Shown here piece by piece: positions 37,080 through 45,542 of a stretch of DNA of 64,000 bases. The notes below the pieces were generated by a model. The model made no database searches. It was given only the letters and a program-made list of their open reading frames with translations, and had not been told where the DNA came from. A program made the translations under genes and the position numbers. Within the stretch, counting starts at the first letter, position 1. Every line of letters starts with the position of its first letter. Source of the DNA: Metarhizobium sp964253915. GTDB lineage: Bacteria; Pseudomonadota; Alphaproteobacteria; Rhizobiales; Rhizobiaceae. The stretch covers positions 124,001 through 188,000 of the forward strand of contig NZ_CAXUSG020000003.1 in the NCBI RefSeq assembly GCF_964253915.1, given 5' to 3'.

Positions 37080-37877
37080 TTATGTCCGCTCGACCTCCAG
37101 CCGGTAAAAATGTTCGGCGACCTCAAAGCGGCGCGCTTCGTCGTCGCCATCCGCCTTGAACCGGCTGCCGAGGTTGGCGTAATCCGCATCGGTTTGCGCC
37201 ACGAAGTGCCGCAGGCACGAAGGCAATGCTGCCTCGCCCATTTCCCGCGACGTCTTCTTGAGGGCGATGAGCCGCAAGATCTCCTCGCGCACGTCCTGCG
37301 GAACGGAAGCGCCGTCCAGGCATTCAATCATGTTCATCGGCGGGAGCGCGGAAAAATCCCGGTCGCTCATCCATTGCAGCGCCACCGCCGGACGAACCGC
37401 ATACAGGAATCTCTTCAGCTTGACCGCCTTCAGTTCCCTGTCCGGCGCATGTTCCCGCAGCAGCCCGGCATAATGGCGGGCAACCCGCTGCGGCTGCATG
37501 ATCTCGTCGAGCAACACGGTAAGCCGTCGCCGGAAATCCGGCTCCTCCTCGTAGACGAGCGGCGATTTCAGCCATTCGACGATGACCGCATTGCCCTTCA
37601 ACGCCAGCAGCAAGGCTTTTCGCAGGTCCCAGCCACCCGTATCGATGTCACCGACGATAGGAAACTCGATGACATCGCGTCGCTGGCGGAATTCGAGATG
37701 CTGGCGCACCGGACGAACATAAACGAAGCGGCAATCGAAATCGCTGTCGGGCGAAGGAAAACCCCACGCCCGGCTGCCACTCTCCACCGCGAAACCGATC
37801 CGGCATCCTTCGGCGCGAACACTGTCGAGGCGTTGCCGGATTTCGCTTGCCGCTTCTTCCGTCAACCCCTCGAACAT
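37080..37877 (-). CDS. RlaP/YcgL-type nucleotidyltransferase
   Basis: A 265-aa protein of the polymerase-beta nucleotidyltransferase superfamily. The catalytic signature is GSRAWGFPSPDSDFDCRFVY (about 34-53), with paired acidic residues in SDFD for metal binding. RlaP proteins are predicted to add nucleotides to RNA and are often linked to RNA-ligase systems, but none is present here. Its ATG lies only 4 nt after the sdhB stop, so it must be co-transcribed with sdhCDAB. Its role there is unknown. Confidence 0.8.
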   Translation of the reverse strand: MFEGLTEEAASEIRQRLDSVRAEGCRIGFAVESGSRAWGFPSPDSDFDCRFVYVRPVRQHLEFRQRRDVIEFPIVGDIDTGGWDLRKALLLALKGNAVIVEWLKSPLVYEEEPDFRRRLTVLLDEIMQPQRVARHYAGLLREHAPDRELKAVKLKRFLYAVRPAVALQWMSDRDFSALPPMNMIECLDGASVPQDVREEILRLIALKKTSREMGEAALPSCLRHFVAQTDADYANLGSRFKADGDDEARRFEVAEHFYRLEVERT

Positions 37878-37881
37878 GCTG

Positions 37882-38661
37882 TCAGACCCGGCGCTCGACC
37901 ATCATCTTCTTGATTTCGGCGATTGCCTTGGCCGGGTTCAGCCCCTTCGGGCAGGCCTGGGCGCAGTTCATGATCGTGTGGCAACGATAAAGCCGGAACG
38001 GATCTTCGAGATTGTCGAGACGTTCGCCCTTGGCTTCGTCGCGGCTGTCGATCAGCCAGCGATAGGCCTGCAGCAGTACGGCCGGGCCGAGATAACGGTC
38101 GCCGTTCCACCAGTAGCTCGGACAGGAGGTCGAGCAGCAGGCGCAGAGGATGCACTCATAGAGACCGTCGAGCTTGAGGCGGTCCTCATGGCTCTGCTTC
38201 CATTCCTTCGCCGGCGCCGGCGATACCGTCTTCAGCCACGGCTCGATCGAGCGATGCTGGGCATAGAAGTTGGTGAGGTCGGGAACCAGATCCTTGACGA
38301 CGGGCATGTGCGGCAGCGGATAGACCTTCACCGTGCCCTTGATCTCTTCGAGACCCTTGGTGCAGGCAAGCGTATTCGTGCCGTCGATGTTCATGGCGCA
38401 GGAGCCGCAGATGCCCTCGCGACAGGAGCGGCGCAACGTCAGCGTCGGGTCGATCTTGTTCTTGATGTAGAGCAGGCCGTCGAGCACCATCGGGCCGCAA
38501 TCGTCGACATCGATGTAATAGGTATCGATGCTCGGGTTCTGGCCGTCGTCCGGGTTCCAGCGGTAGATGCGGAATTCCCGGGTGTGCCGAGCGCCCTCGG
38601 GCTTCGGCCACACCTTGCCTTCGTTGATCTTCGAATTTTTGGGGAGAGCGAGTTCAACCAT
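37882..38661 (-). CDS. sdhB: Succinate dehydrogenase iron-sulfur subunit
   Basis: A 259-aa iron-sulfur subunit of complex II. The plant-type [2Fe-2S] cysteines are in SCREGICGSCAMNIDG; the [4Fe-4S] set is in CILCACCSTSCPSYWW; the last cluster uses CHTIMNCAQACPKGLNP. It carries electrons from SdhA to ubiquinone. It sits 15 nt after sdhA and 4 nt before the nucleotidyltransferase. Confidence 0.98.
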   Translation of the reverse strand: MVELALPKNSKINEGKVWPKPEGARHTREFRIYRWNPDDGQNPSIDTYYIDVDDCGPMVLDGLLYIKNKIDPTLTLRRSCREGICGSCAMNIDGTNTLACTKGLEEIKGTVKVYPLPHMPVVKDLVPDLTNFYAQHRSIEPWLKTVSPAPAKEWKQSHEDRLKLDGLYECILCACCSTSCPSYWWNGDRYLGPAVLLQAYRWLIDSRDEAKGERLDNLEDPFRLYRCHTIMNCAQACPKGLNPAKAIAEIKKMMVERRV

Positions 38662-38676
38662 GTCAAAATCCTCGGA

Positions 38677-40518
38677 TCAATAGACGCGCGCCTTCGGGGC
38701 GATCTTCTTGGGGTCGATGCCTTCGGCGATGAGTTCGGTGTGAACCGGGCGGTAGTCGAGCTTGACGTCGCCGGCTTCACTGACCCAGGCGAGCGTGTGC
38801 TTGCGCCAGTTCTCGTCGTCGCGTCCGGCAAACGGGCCGCTGGTGTAGTCCTCGCGGGCATGCGAGCCGCGGCTCTCCTTGCGGGCCTCGGCGCCGTAGA
38901 CCGTGGTGATGGCGTTGGCCATCAGGTTTTCCAGCTCCAGCGTCTCGACCAGGTCGGAGTTCCAGACCAGCGAACGGTCGGTAACCTTGACGTCGGGCAG
39001 TTCCTTCCAGATCGCCGAGATGCGCTTGCAGCCGGATTCCAGCGATTCCTGGGTGCGGAACACGGCGGCGTCTTCCTGCATGACGCGCTGCATCTTGTCG
39101 CGCAGCACCGCCGTCGGCGTGCCGCCCTTGGCAAACCGCAGTCGGTCGAAACGCTCCATGATCTTGTCGCAGGCAGCCGTGTTCAGCGCCGGCACCGGTT
39201 CGGCCTTGTCGATGACCTGGCCGGCGCGGATCGCCGCGGCACGGCCGAAGACGACCAAGTCGATCAGCGAGTTGGAGCCGAGACGGTTGGCGCCGTGCAC
39301 CGAGGCACAGCCGGCTTCGCCGACGGCCATCAGGCCGGGCGCGATGCGTTCGGGATTGTTGCTGTCGGCATTGAGGACTTCGCCCCAATAATTGGTCGGC
39401 ACACCGCCCATATTGTAATGCACGGTCGGCAGAACCGGGATCGGCTCGCGGGTCACGTCAACGCCGGCAAAGATCTTCGCCGATTCCGAAATGCCGGGCA
39501 GTCGTTCATGAAGGACGGCCGGATCGAGGTGATCGAGATGTAGGAAGATGTGGTCCTTGTTCTTGCCGACGCCGCGGCCTTCACGGATTTCCATCGTCAT
39601 GCAACGCGAAACGACGTCGCGCGAGGCAAGGTCCTTGGCGGACGGCGCGTAGCGCTCCATGAAGCGCTCGCCCTCGGAATTGACGAGGTAGCCGCCTTCG
39701 CCGCGTGCGCCTTCGGTGATCAGACAGCCGGCGCCGTAGATGCCGGTCGGATGGAACTGCACGAATTCCATGTCCTGCAGCGGCAGGCCGGCACGGGCGA
39801 TCATGCCGCCGCCGTCGCCGGTGCAGGTGTGTGCCGAGGTGGCGGAGAAATAGGCGCGGCCGTAACCGCCGGTCGCCAACACCACCATCTTGGCGGAGAA
39901 ACGGTGGATCGTGCCGTCGTCCAGGCACCAGGCGACGACACCGGTGCAGCGGCCGTCATCCGACATGATCAGGTCGAGGGCGAAATATTCGATGAAGAAT
40001 TCGGCGTTGTTGCGCAACGACTGGCCGTAGAGCGTGTGCAGGATGGCGTGGCCGGTACGGTCGGCGGCGGCGCAGGTGCGCTGCACCGGCGGGCCTTCGC
40101 CGTAATTCTGCATGTGGCCGCCGAAGGGGCGCTGGTAGATCTTGCCTTCCTCGTTGCGCGAGAAGGGCACGCCGTAATGCTCGAGCTCATAGACCGCCTT
40201 CGGCGCTTCCATGGCGAGATACTGCATGGCGTCGACGTCGCCGAGCCAGTCGGAGCCCTTGACGGTGTCGTAGAGGTGCCACTGCCAGCTGTCGGGCGTC
40301 ATGTTCTGCAGCGAGGCGGCGATGCCGCCCTGGGCGGCAACGGTGTGCGAGCGGGTCGGGAAGACCTTGGTGATGCAGGCGGTCTTGAAGCCCTGCTCGG
40401 CCATGCCGAGCGTGGCGCGCAGGCCGGCGCCGCCGGCACCGACGACGATCACGTCATAGGCGTGATCGACATATTTGTAGGCCTTGCCATTCTGAGCGGG
40501 AGAAGGATTGGATGCCAT
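38677..40518 (-). CDS. sdhA: Succinate dehydrogenase flavoprotein subunit
   Basis: A 613-aa flavoprotein. The FAD Rossmann site is VVGAGGAGL (about 26-34) and the covalent FAD histidine is His58 in RSHTVAAQGG. Substrate residues lie in GEGGYLVN and the later NRLGSNSL segment. It oxidises succinate to fumarate on the matrix-side face. Seven nt follow sdhD. Confidence 0.98.
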   Translation of the reverse strand: MASNPSPAQNGKAYKYVDHAYDVIVVGAGGAGLRATLGMAEQGFKTACITKVFPTRSHTVAAQGGIAASLQNMTPDSWQWHLYDTVKGSDWLGDVDAMQYLAMEAPKAVYELEHYGVPFSRNEEGKIYQRPFGGHMQNYGEGPPVQRTCAAADRTGHAILHTLYGQSLRNNAEFFIEYFALDLIMSDDGRCTGVVAWCLDDGTIHRFSAKMVVLATGGYGRAYFSATSAHTCTGDGGGMIARAGLPLQDMEFVQFHPTGIYGAGCLITEGARGEGGYLVNSEGERFMERYAPSAKDLASRDVVSRCMTMEIREGRGVGKNKDHIFLHLDHLDPAVLHERLPGISESAKIFAGVDVTREPIPVLPTVHYNMGGVPTNYWGEVLNADSNNPERIAPGLMAVGEAGCASVHGANRLGSNSLIDLVVFGRAAAIRAGQVIDKAEPVPALNTAACDKIMERFDRLRFAKGGTPTAVLRDKMQRVMQEDAAVFRTQESLESGCKRISAIWKELPDVKVTDRSLVWNSDLVETLELENLMANAITTVYGAEARKESRGSHAREDYTSGPFAGRDDENWRKHTLAWVSEAGDVKLDYRPVHTELIAEGIDPKKIAPKARVY

Positions 40519-40525
40519 GATGGAA

Positions 40526-40906
40526 TTATCCTGCGAATGCGATTTTCAGAATGGCGAAAAGACAGAGGCCCGCCACCGCGAAAGCAAAGAAGGTGTTGAG
40601 CATCACCAGGATGATCTTGGTGCCTTCCGAATGGATGTAGTCCTCGATGATCACCTGCATGCCGAGCTTCATGTGGATCGTGGCGGACAACACCACAAGC
40701 GCCATGACGACGGCGACGAAGGGATTGGAGAGCGCGGCGACGACTTCCGCATAGGGCGCGCCGGCATAGATCAGGAGGAAGATGACGAAGAAGGTCAGCA
40801 GCGGCACGTTGGCAACGGCCGTCAGGCGCTGGCGCCAGAAATGTTCCGTGCCGTCCTTGGCCGAACCGAGGCCGCGAACCTTGCCGAGAGGGGTGCGCAT
40901 ATCCAT
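40526..40906 (-). CDS. sdhD: Succinate dehydrogenase membrane anchor subunit
   Basis: A 126-aa membrane anchor with three hydrophobic helices (about 32-50, 60-78 and 95-120). The conserved N-terminal RTPLGKVRGLGSAKDGTEHFW motif is typical of alphaproteobacterial SdhD, and the heme/quinone-side residues lie in ATIHMKLGMQVIIEDYIH. AGAGG lies 8 nt before the ATG; gap to sdhC is 12 nt. Confidence 0.95.
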   Translation of the reverse strand: MDMRTPLGKVRGLGSAKDGTEHFWRQRLTAVANVPLLTFFVIFLLIYAGAPYAEVVAALSNPFVAVVMALVVLSATIHMKLGMQVIIEDYIHSEGTKIILVMLNTFFAFAVAGLCLFAILKIAFAG

Positions 40907-40918
40907 GAGAATGTCCTC

Positions 40919-41311
40919 TTAGCGAATGAGAAGGCCGATCACCCAGACCAGCACGGTAAGACAGATCGAAATGACGGTCGATACTTTCACCAGCTTGGTG
41001 GTGAAATGCTTCTCGAAACCATAACCCAGATCCCACATGAAGTGGCGCAGGCCGCCGAGCATGTGGTGGATGAGCGCCCAGGTGTAGCCGAACAGGATCA
41101 GCCGGCCGATCATGGTGCCCATGAACCAGTTGGCCCATTCGAAATAGGCCTCGCCGGAAGCCGCCGCCACCAGCCACCAGACGACCAGAAGCGTGCCGAA
41201 ATAAAGCGCGCCGCCGGTGATGCGGTGCACAATCGACATGAGCATGGTGGGGATAAGCTTGTAAACTTGCAGATGCGGCGACAGGGGCCGGTTATTTGTC
41301 ACGTTCGCCAT
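40919..41311 (-). CDS. sdhC: Succinate dehydrogenase cytochrome b556 subunit
   Basis: A 130-aa cytochrome b subunit with three membrane helices. RPLSPHLQVYKL and SIVHRITGG are the family signatures and form part of the quinone site; the heme-ligand His lies in HHMLGGLRHF (82-91). First gene of sdhCDAB. Confidence 0.96.
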   Translation of the reverse strand: MANVTNNRPLSPHLQVYKLIPTMLMSIVHRITGGALYFGTLLVVWWLVAAASGEAYFEWANWFMGTMIGRLILFGYTWALIHHMLGGLRHFMWDLGYGFEKHFTTKLVKVSTVISICLTVLVWVIGLLIR

Positions 41312-41620
41312 CTAAACCTCGCGGCGTTACGGGTGCGCTCCGATTTTTCGGGCTTCATTGCCTGGGACAACGCACGGTGCGGAATTTTCATGTGCGTTGC
41401 ATCAAAAGCGACGTTTAATCACCGATTGGCGGTACGACAAGCGGAATTGATGCAGGTTTAAAATTTAATCGATTGGGTTTGAAACTCCCTTAATACCAAG
41501 GTCTAAAAGCGCCCCTACCCCCGCCTTCGGATGAAAAAATCCGGCGCGACCGTGACATATGCCAAAAAATGCGGCAAATTGGCTTTAACCTTTTGTTAAC
41601 ATGTCATCGGAGGTCCGGGC
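41312..41620. promoter_or_regulatory. Divergent promoter region of sdhC and the secreted-protein gene
   Basis: This 309-nt gap contains no gene I can support. It is A/T-rich in the middle, holds a weak hairpin CGGAT-GAAAAA-ATCCG near 41530, and ends with a TTAA-N7-TTAA box followed by a strong GGAGG ribosome site for the plus-strand gene. The sdh promoter must lie within it, but I cannot mark it with confidence. Confidence 0.5.
41585..41599. promoter_or_regulatory. CtrA-type box TTAACC-N5-TTAA upstream of secreted protein
   Basis: TTAACC-TTTTG-TTAAC matches the full-length CtrA consensus, including the CC after the first TTAA and the C after the second. It ends about 21 nt before the ATG at 41621, close enough that CtrA binding could overlap the core promoter and repress, or mark a very short leader. 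Confidence 0.55.
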
Positions 41621-41965
41621 ATGGTTTTGCGTCGCTCGCTGGTTACGCCGCTGCTTTCCGCCGTTTTTGTTGGCCTGCTCACCCTACCGGTTTCCGCCGG
41701 CGACCGTCATCACGGGCATCACCACGAGCGATCCTCGGGCATCGCGCACTCCGGCCTTCCGTCGATCATCCCCGGGCTCGGCACCTATGCCGGCGCGATC
41801 TCCGGCCTGAAGGTCCGCGGCAACGGCATCTATTTTTCCTATGACGGTTATCTCAGCCGAAACGGCGGGGACGGATACCGCCGGCCGGCGGCGAAGGTCA
41901 TCGATGTCTCGACAAAAAGGACCGCCTGCTCCTATGAGGCCGGCGTCTGCGTCGTCCGGCCCTGA
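41621..41965 (+). CDS. Small secreted protein
   Basis: A 114-aa protein with a signal peptide (cut near PVSA, residue 26). The mature N-terminus is His-rich (DRHHGHHHER), which may bind metal. Two cysteines near the C-terminus (ACSYEAGVCVV) could form a disulfide. GGAGG lies 7 nt before the ATG. A CtrA-type box is immediately upstream. Its stop TGA abuts the stop of the converging methyltransferase gene (TGATCA). No function known. Confidence 0.78.
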   Translation: MVLRRSLVTPLLSAVFVGLLTLPVSAGDRHHGHHHERSSGIAHSGLPSIIPGLGTYAGAISGLKVRGNGIYFSYDGYLSRNGGDGYRRPAAKVIDVSTKRTACSYEAGVCVVRP

Positions 41966-42616
41966 TCAACCGGCGGAAAACCGCCAGACGGTGGTCTTCT
42001 TGACATCGCTGTCTTCCAGCACCCGCGTCACCGGCACCTCATAGGTAGCGCAGGCCGTCAACCGCTGTTTCGGCAGGTAGGCGCGACCGGGGTCACCGAC
42101 CAGCACCACCTTGCCGTGCCGACACAGACCCTCGAACCACGGCACGAGCGCCTTGGCGAAATCACTGTCATAAAAGACGTCACCAGCCAGCACCACATCG
42201 GCATCGACCGGACGCCCGACCAGATCCTCACCGGAAAAACCGATCTCGACGCCGTTGGCGGCGGCATTCAAGGCAATTGCCGTGCGGGTCCAGGGATCGA
42301 TGTCGGCGGCAAGCACGTTGGTCGCACCCGCCATCTTTGCCGCGATCGCCACCAGCCCTGAACCGCTGGCGAAATCCAGGACGCTTTTGCCTCGCACGAT
42401 CTCGGGATGATCGAGGATATAGCGGGCAAGCCCCTGCCCGCCCGCCCATGCAAACGCCCAGAAGGGCGGCGGCAGGCCGATATCCTGAAGCTCCTCTTCG
42501 GTCTTCAGCCAGAGATCATGCACTTCGCTTGCCAGGTGCAGGCGGATTTCCGGCACGTGCGGCGGCGCAATCAGGCTGGTATTGCCGAGGATGAAGGTTT
42601 CGGGATCGGTCTTCAC
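41966..42616 (-). CDS. METTL20/ETFbeta-type protein lysine methyltransferase
   Basis: A 216-aa seven-beta-strand SAM methyltransferase. The SAM motif is LDFASGSGLVAIAAKMAGA, a second acidic loop is AADIDPW, and LAGDVFYD replaces the NPPY motif, as in the METTL20 (ETFBKMT) branch. Human METTL20 methylates the electron-transfer flavoprotein beta subunit, and an Agrobacterium homologue is known to methylate ETFbeta and ribosomal protein L7/L12, so these are the likely targets; this is inference from family. Start is GTG with AAGG 7 nt upstream. Last gene of the tsaD-gpsA operon. Confidence 0.78.
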   Translation of the reverse strand: MKTDPETFILGNTSLIAPPHVPEIRLHLASEVHDLWLKTEEELQDIGLPPPFWAFAWAGGQGLARYILDHPEIVRGKSVLDFASGSGLVAIAAKMAGATNVLAADIDPWTRTAIALNAAANGVEIGFSGEDLVGRPVDADVVLAGDVFYDSDFAKALVPWFEGLCRHGKVVLVGDPGRAYLPKQRLTACATYEVPVTRVLEDSDVKKTTVWRFSAG

Positions 42617-42625
42617 GGCCGACCT

Positions 42626-43057
42626 TCAGAGCGGCGGATTGTCGAGACCGCCGAGGCGGCAGATCTCCAGATATTCCTCATCGGTCACCGGCTGGACGGA
42701 GAGCCGCATCGAGGTGACGAGCGACATCTTTTCAAATGCCGGATTGGCCTTGATATCCTTGAGCGACACCGGTTTCGGCAGATCGCAGACGGCGCGAATA
42801 TCGACGCAGTCCCAGCGCGCATCTTCCTTGGCGGTTGAATCCGGATGGCTGAGCGCACAGACCTCGACGATACCGACGATCTCCAGCCCATCGTTCGAAT
42901 GATAGAAGAACCCCTTCTCGCCGATCTTCATCGCCCGCATGTTGTTGCGGGCGAGATAGTTGCGGACGCCGGTCCATTCCGTGCCTTTTTCGCCGGCCGC
43001 CTTCTGCTGCTCCCAGGACCAGCTCGACGGTTCGGATTTATAAAGCCAGTGCGCCAT
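42626..43057 (-). CDS. EVE domain protein
   Basis: A 143-aa single-domain EVE (PUA-like) protein: WLYKSEPSSWSW at the start, GVRNYLARNNMRAMKIGEKGFFYHSND, and LVTSMRLSVQPVT near the end. EVE domains bind modified bases in DNA or RNA, as in thymocyte nuclear protein 1. It lies 6 nt after the YciI gene and 9 nt before the methyltransferase, in an operon that also makes the tRNA t6A enzyme TsaD, which fits a link to modified nucleotides. Confidence 0.88.
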   Translation of the reverse strand: MAHWLYKSEPSSWSWEQQKAAGEKGTEWTGVRNYLARNNMRAMKIGEKGFFYHSNDGLEIVGIVEVCALSHPDSTAKEDARWDCVDIRAVCDLPKPVSLKDIKANPAFEKMSLVTSMRLSVQPVTDEEYLEICRLGGLDNPPL

Positions 43058-43063
43058 GACGCC

Positions 43064-43357
43064 TTACGCCTCCGGATTGTTGAAGACCCAGTTGTAGGGT
43101 TTTACCTCGACCTTTTCGAACAGGCCGGCCTTGGTATAAGGATCGGCATCGGCAATCGCCTGTGCCGCTTCGATGCTGTCCGCCTTGACGATCACCAGGC
43201 TGCCGCACGGCTTGCCGTCGGCATCGAGGAAAGGACCGGCGATCTTCAGCGTGCCCTCGGCATTGAGCTTGTTGAGGTGCTCGAGATGCGCCGGACGGGT
43301 TTCCATCCGCACGTTCAGGTGGCCGGGCTTGTCGGTGCAGATAAAGGCAAAAAGCAT
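43064..43357 (-). CDS. YciI family protein
   Basis: A 97-aa YCII-domain protein with the ferredoxin-like fold of the family (LFAFICTDKPGHLNVR, HLEHLNKL, GPFLDADGKPCGSLVIV, DPYTKAGLFEKVEV). Members have a His-Asp pair and may be small hydrolases or dehalogenases, but no reaction is established. AGGAG precedes the ATG 25 nt after gpsA. Confidence 0.87.
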   Translation of the reverse strand: MLFAFICTDKPGHLNVRMETRPAHLEHLNKLNAEGTLKIAGPFLDADGKPCGSLVIVKADSIEAAQAIADADPYTKAGLFEKVEVKPYNWVFNNPEA

Positions 43358-43382
43358 GGGTTTCTCCTGATTGAAGTGGGTT

Positions 43383-44378
43383 TTATTCCGTGGTGATCGG
43401 CCGCGTCATCAGCTGCTCGGTGGCAGCCTTGACGTCGAGACGGCCGTCGATGATCGCCGCAACCGCTTCCGTCACCGGCATGTCGATCGACAGGCGCTCC
43501 GCAAGCCGGGCGGCGACGGAGGCGGCAAAGGCACCTTCCACCAGTCCGCCACGTGTCACGTCGAGCGGCTCGCCGCGGCCGAGCGAAATGCCGAAACGCA
43601 GGTTGCGCGACTGATGGCTGGTTGCCGTCAGCACCAGATCGCCCAGACCCGAAAGACCGCGCACCGTATCCGCCTCGCCACCTTCGGCAACAATCAGCCG
43701 CGACATTTCCGCCAGGCCACGGGCGATCAGCGCTGCCCGCGCCGAATCACCCAGTCCGGCGCCTTCGACGATGCCGCAGGCAATCGCCAGCACGTTCTTG
43801 AGTGCACCGCCCAGCTGCACGCCGATGCGGTCCGCCGATGCGTACAGCCGGAAGGTCGGTCCCGAAATCGCCTGCGCCAGCCGTTCCGCCACGGCAATAT
43901 CAGCGGCAGCGACCGACATGGCGGTCGGCAGGCCGCGGGCGATATCGGCAGCAAAACCGGGGCCGGAGAGAACCGCGACCGGATGGTGCGGCAATTCTTC
44001 TTCCAGCACCGTGGTCAAAAGCCGGCCGGATGCCCGGTCGATGCCCTTGGCACAGGTGACGACAACCGCATCGTGGGCGAGATAGGGACCATATTGCTGC
44101 GCGGCATCGGCCTGCGCCTGCGACGGCATGACAAAAAGCACGATGGTGGCATCGGCCAGCACATCCGGTTCGGCGGAATACAAAAGGGAATCCGGCAATT
44201 CGATGCCCGGCAAGGCCGCGTCGTGAACGCCATCGGCCCTGAGGTCCGCCATCAGCGAGACGTCGCGGCCGAGCAATGTCACACCGGCCCGCCCGGCCTG
44301 GGCGATGACGGCAGCCAGCGCCGTGCCGAAGGCACCGGCGCCGATGACGACGATCTTTTCGCGTTGCCCGTCCGTCAT
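43383..44378 (-). CDS. gpsA: Glycerol-3-phosphate dehydrogenase [NAD(P)+]
   Basis: A 331-aa soluble GpsA that reduces dihydroxyacetone phosphate to sn-glycerol-3-phosphate for phospholipids. The NAD motif GAGAFGTALA is N-terminal; the catalytic Lys lies in GGALKNVLAIACG, and GLSGLGDLVLTATSHQSRN is the C-terminal signature. The start MTDGQ at 44378 overlaps the tsaD stop (ATGA). Confidence 0.97.
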   Translation of the reverse strand: MTDGQREKIVVIGAGAFGTALAAVIAQAGRAGVTLLGRDVSLMADLRADGVHDAALPGIELPDSLLYSAEPDVLADATIVLFVMPSQAQADAAQQYGPYLAHDAVVVTCAKGIDRASGRLLTTVLEEELPHHPVAVLSGPGFAADIARGLPTAMSVAAADIAVAERLAQAISGPTFRLYASADRIGVQLGGALKNVLAIACGIVEGAGLGDSARAALIARGLAEMSRLIVAEGGEADTVRGLSGLGDLVLTATSHQSRNLRFGISLGRGEPLDVTRGGLVEGAFAASVAARLAERLSIDMPVTEAVAAIIDGRLDVKAATEQLMTRPITTE

Positions 44379-45496
44379 GCCTTTGCTCCCCGCTTGCCGA
44401 AGCCGACAAGCGTTTCTGCCTTGGCATCCAGCGGCCAGCGAGAACGCGGCGCTGTCGCCAGATCGTCGGAGGGCAGGTCTTCCGCCAGCCGTTCCAGCCC
44501 GGCCCAGGCGATCATCGCCGCATTGTCGGTGCACAGCCTCAGCGGCGGCGCGATGAAATCGAATTTGTGCTTGTCACACAGCGCCTGCAGCGTGCCGCGC
44601 AGCACCTGGTTGGCGGCAACCCCGCCGGCCACGACCAGCGCCGGTTTGGCCACCGAGCCGAATTCCTCGCGAAAACGCGCGAGGCCGCGGCCGATGCGGT
44701 CCTTCAATGTGCGCGACACGGCGTTCTGGAACGAAGCGCAGATGTCGGCGATATCCTGCTGCGTCAGCGGCGCAATCGAGGTCGCCGCTTGGCGCACGGC
44801 GGTTTTCAGGCCGGAAAAGGAGAAATCGAGCCGGGTTTCGCCCACCAGAGGCCGCGGAAAGGAAAAACGCTCCGGATTGCCGGTCAGCGCCGCTTTTTCC
44901 ACCGCCGGACCGCCCGGATAGGGCAGCCCCAGCAATTTCGCCGTCTTGTCGAAGGCCTCGCCCAGTGCATCGTCGATGGTAGTGCCCCAGCGCTCATAGT
45001 CACCGACACCACGGACCAGGATCAGCTGCGTATGGCCGCCGGAGACGAGCAGCATCAGGTAAGGAAAACTCAGCCCATCCGTCAGCCGTGCCGTCAGAGC
45101 ATGGCCTTCGAGATGGTTGACCGCATACAGCGGCTTGCCCGCCGCCCGGGCAATCGCCTTGCCGGTCATCAGCCCGACCAGCAAACCGCCGATCAGCCCC
45201 GGCCCGGAGGTCGCGGCAATCGCATCGACATCGGCCAGCGACACGTCGGCGCGCAGCAAGGCTTCCTCGATCAGCGTATCGAGCGCCTCGACATGGGCAC
45301 GTGCGGCAATCTCCGGCACGACGCCGCCATAGGCGCTGTGTTCTTCGAGCTGGCTCAACACCACGTCGGAAACGATTTCGCCACGGCCATCCGGGTGGCG
45401 CAGCACCACGGCGGCGGCGGTTTCGTCGCAGCTTGTTTCGATACCGAGAATACGGAGCGGTCTTACCATCGGGTCGTCGTCGGATTGCAGTCGCAT
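44375..45496 (-). CDS. tsaD: tRNA N6-adenosine threonylcarbamoyltransferase
   Basis: A 373-aa TsaD, the catalytic subunit that completes t6A at position 37 of ANN-decoding tRNAs. The ASKHA fold motifs are complete: GIETSCDETAAAVV, metal-binding NHLEGHALTARL, LLVSGGHTQL, and the C-terminal VAGGVAANQ. The start at 45496 is preferred because AGGT lies upstream; 45469 is an alternative. It is divergent from hemC and first of a five-gene operon with gpsA, YciI, EVE and a methyltransferase. Confidence 0.96.
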   Translation of the reverse strand: MRLQSDDDPMVRPLRILGIETSCDETAAAVVLRHPDGRGEIVSDVVLSQLEEHSAYGGVVPEIAARAHVEALDTLIEEALLRADVSLADVDAIAATSGPGLIGGLLVGLMTGKAIARAAGKPLYAVNHLEGHALTARLTDGLSFPYLMLLVSGGHTQLILVRGVGDYERWGTTIDDALGEAFDKTAKLLGLPYPGGPAVEKAALTGNPERFSFPRPLVGETRLDFSFSGLKTAVRQAATSIAPLTQQDIADICASFQNAVSRTLKDRIGRGLARFREEFGSVAKPALVVAGGVAANQVLRGTLQALCDKHKFDFIAPPLRLCTDNAAMIAWAGLERLAEDLPSDDLATAPRSRWPLDAKAETLVGFGKRGAKA

Positions 45497-45542
45497 GTGA
45501 ACCTGTTCTATGGAGACTGTCGGTAACAACGGATCAGAGCGG

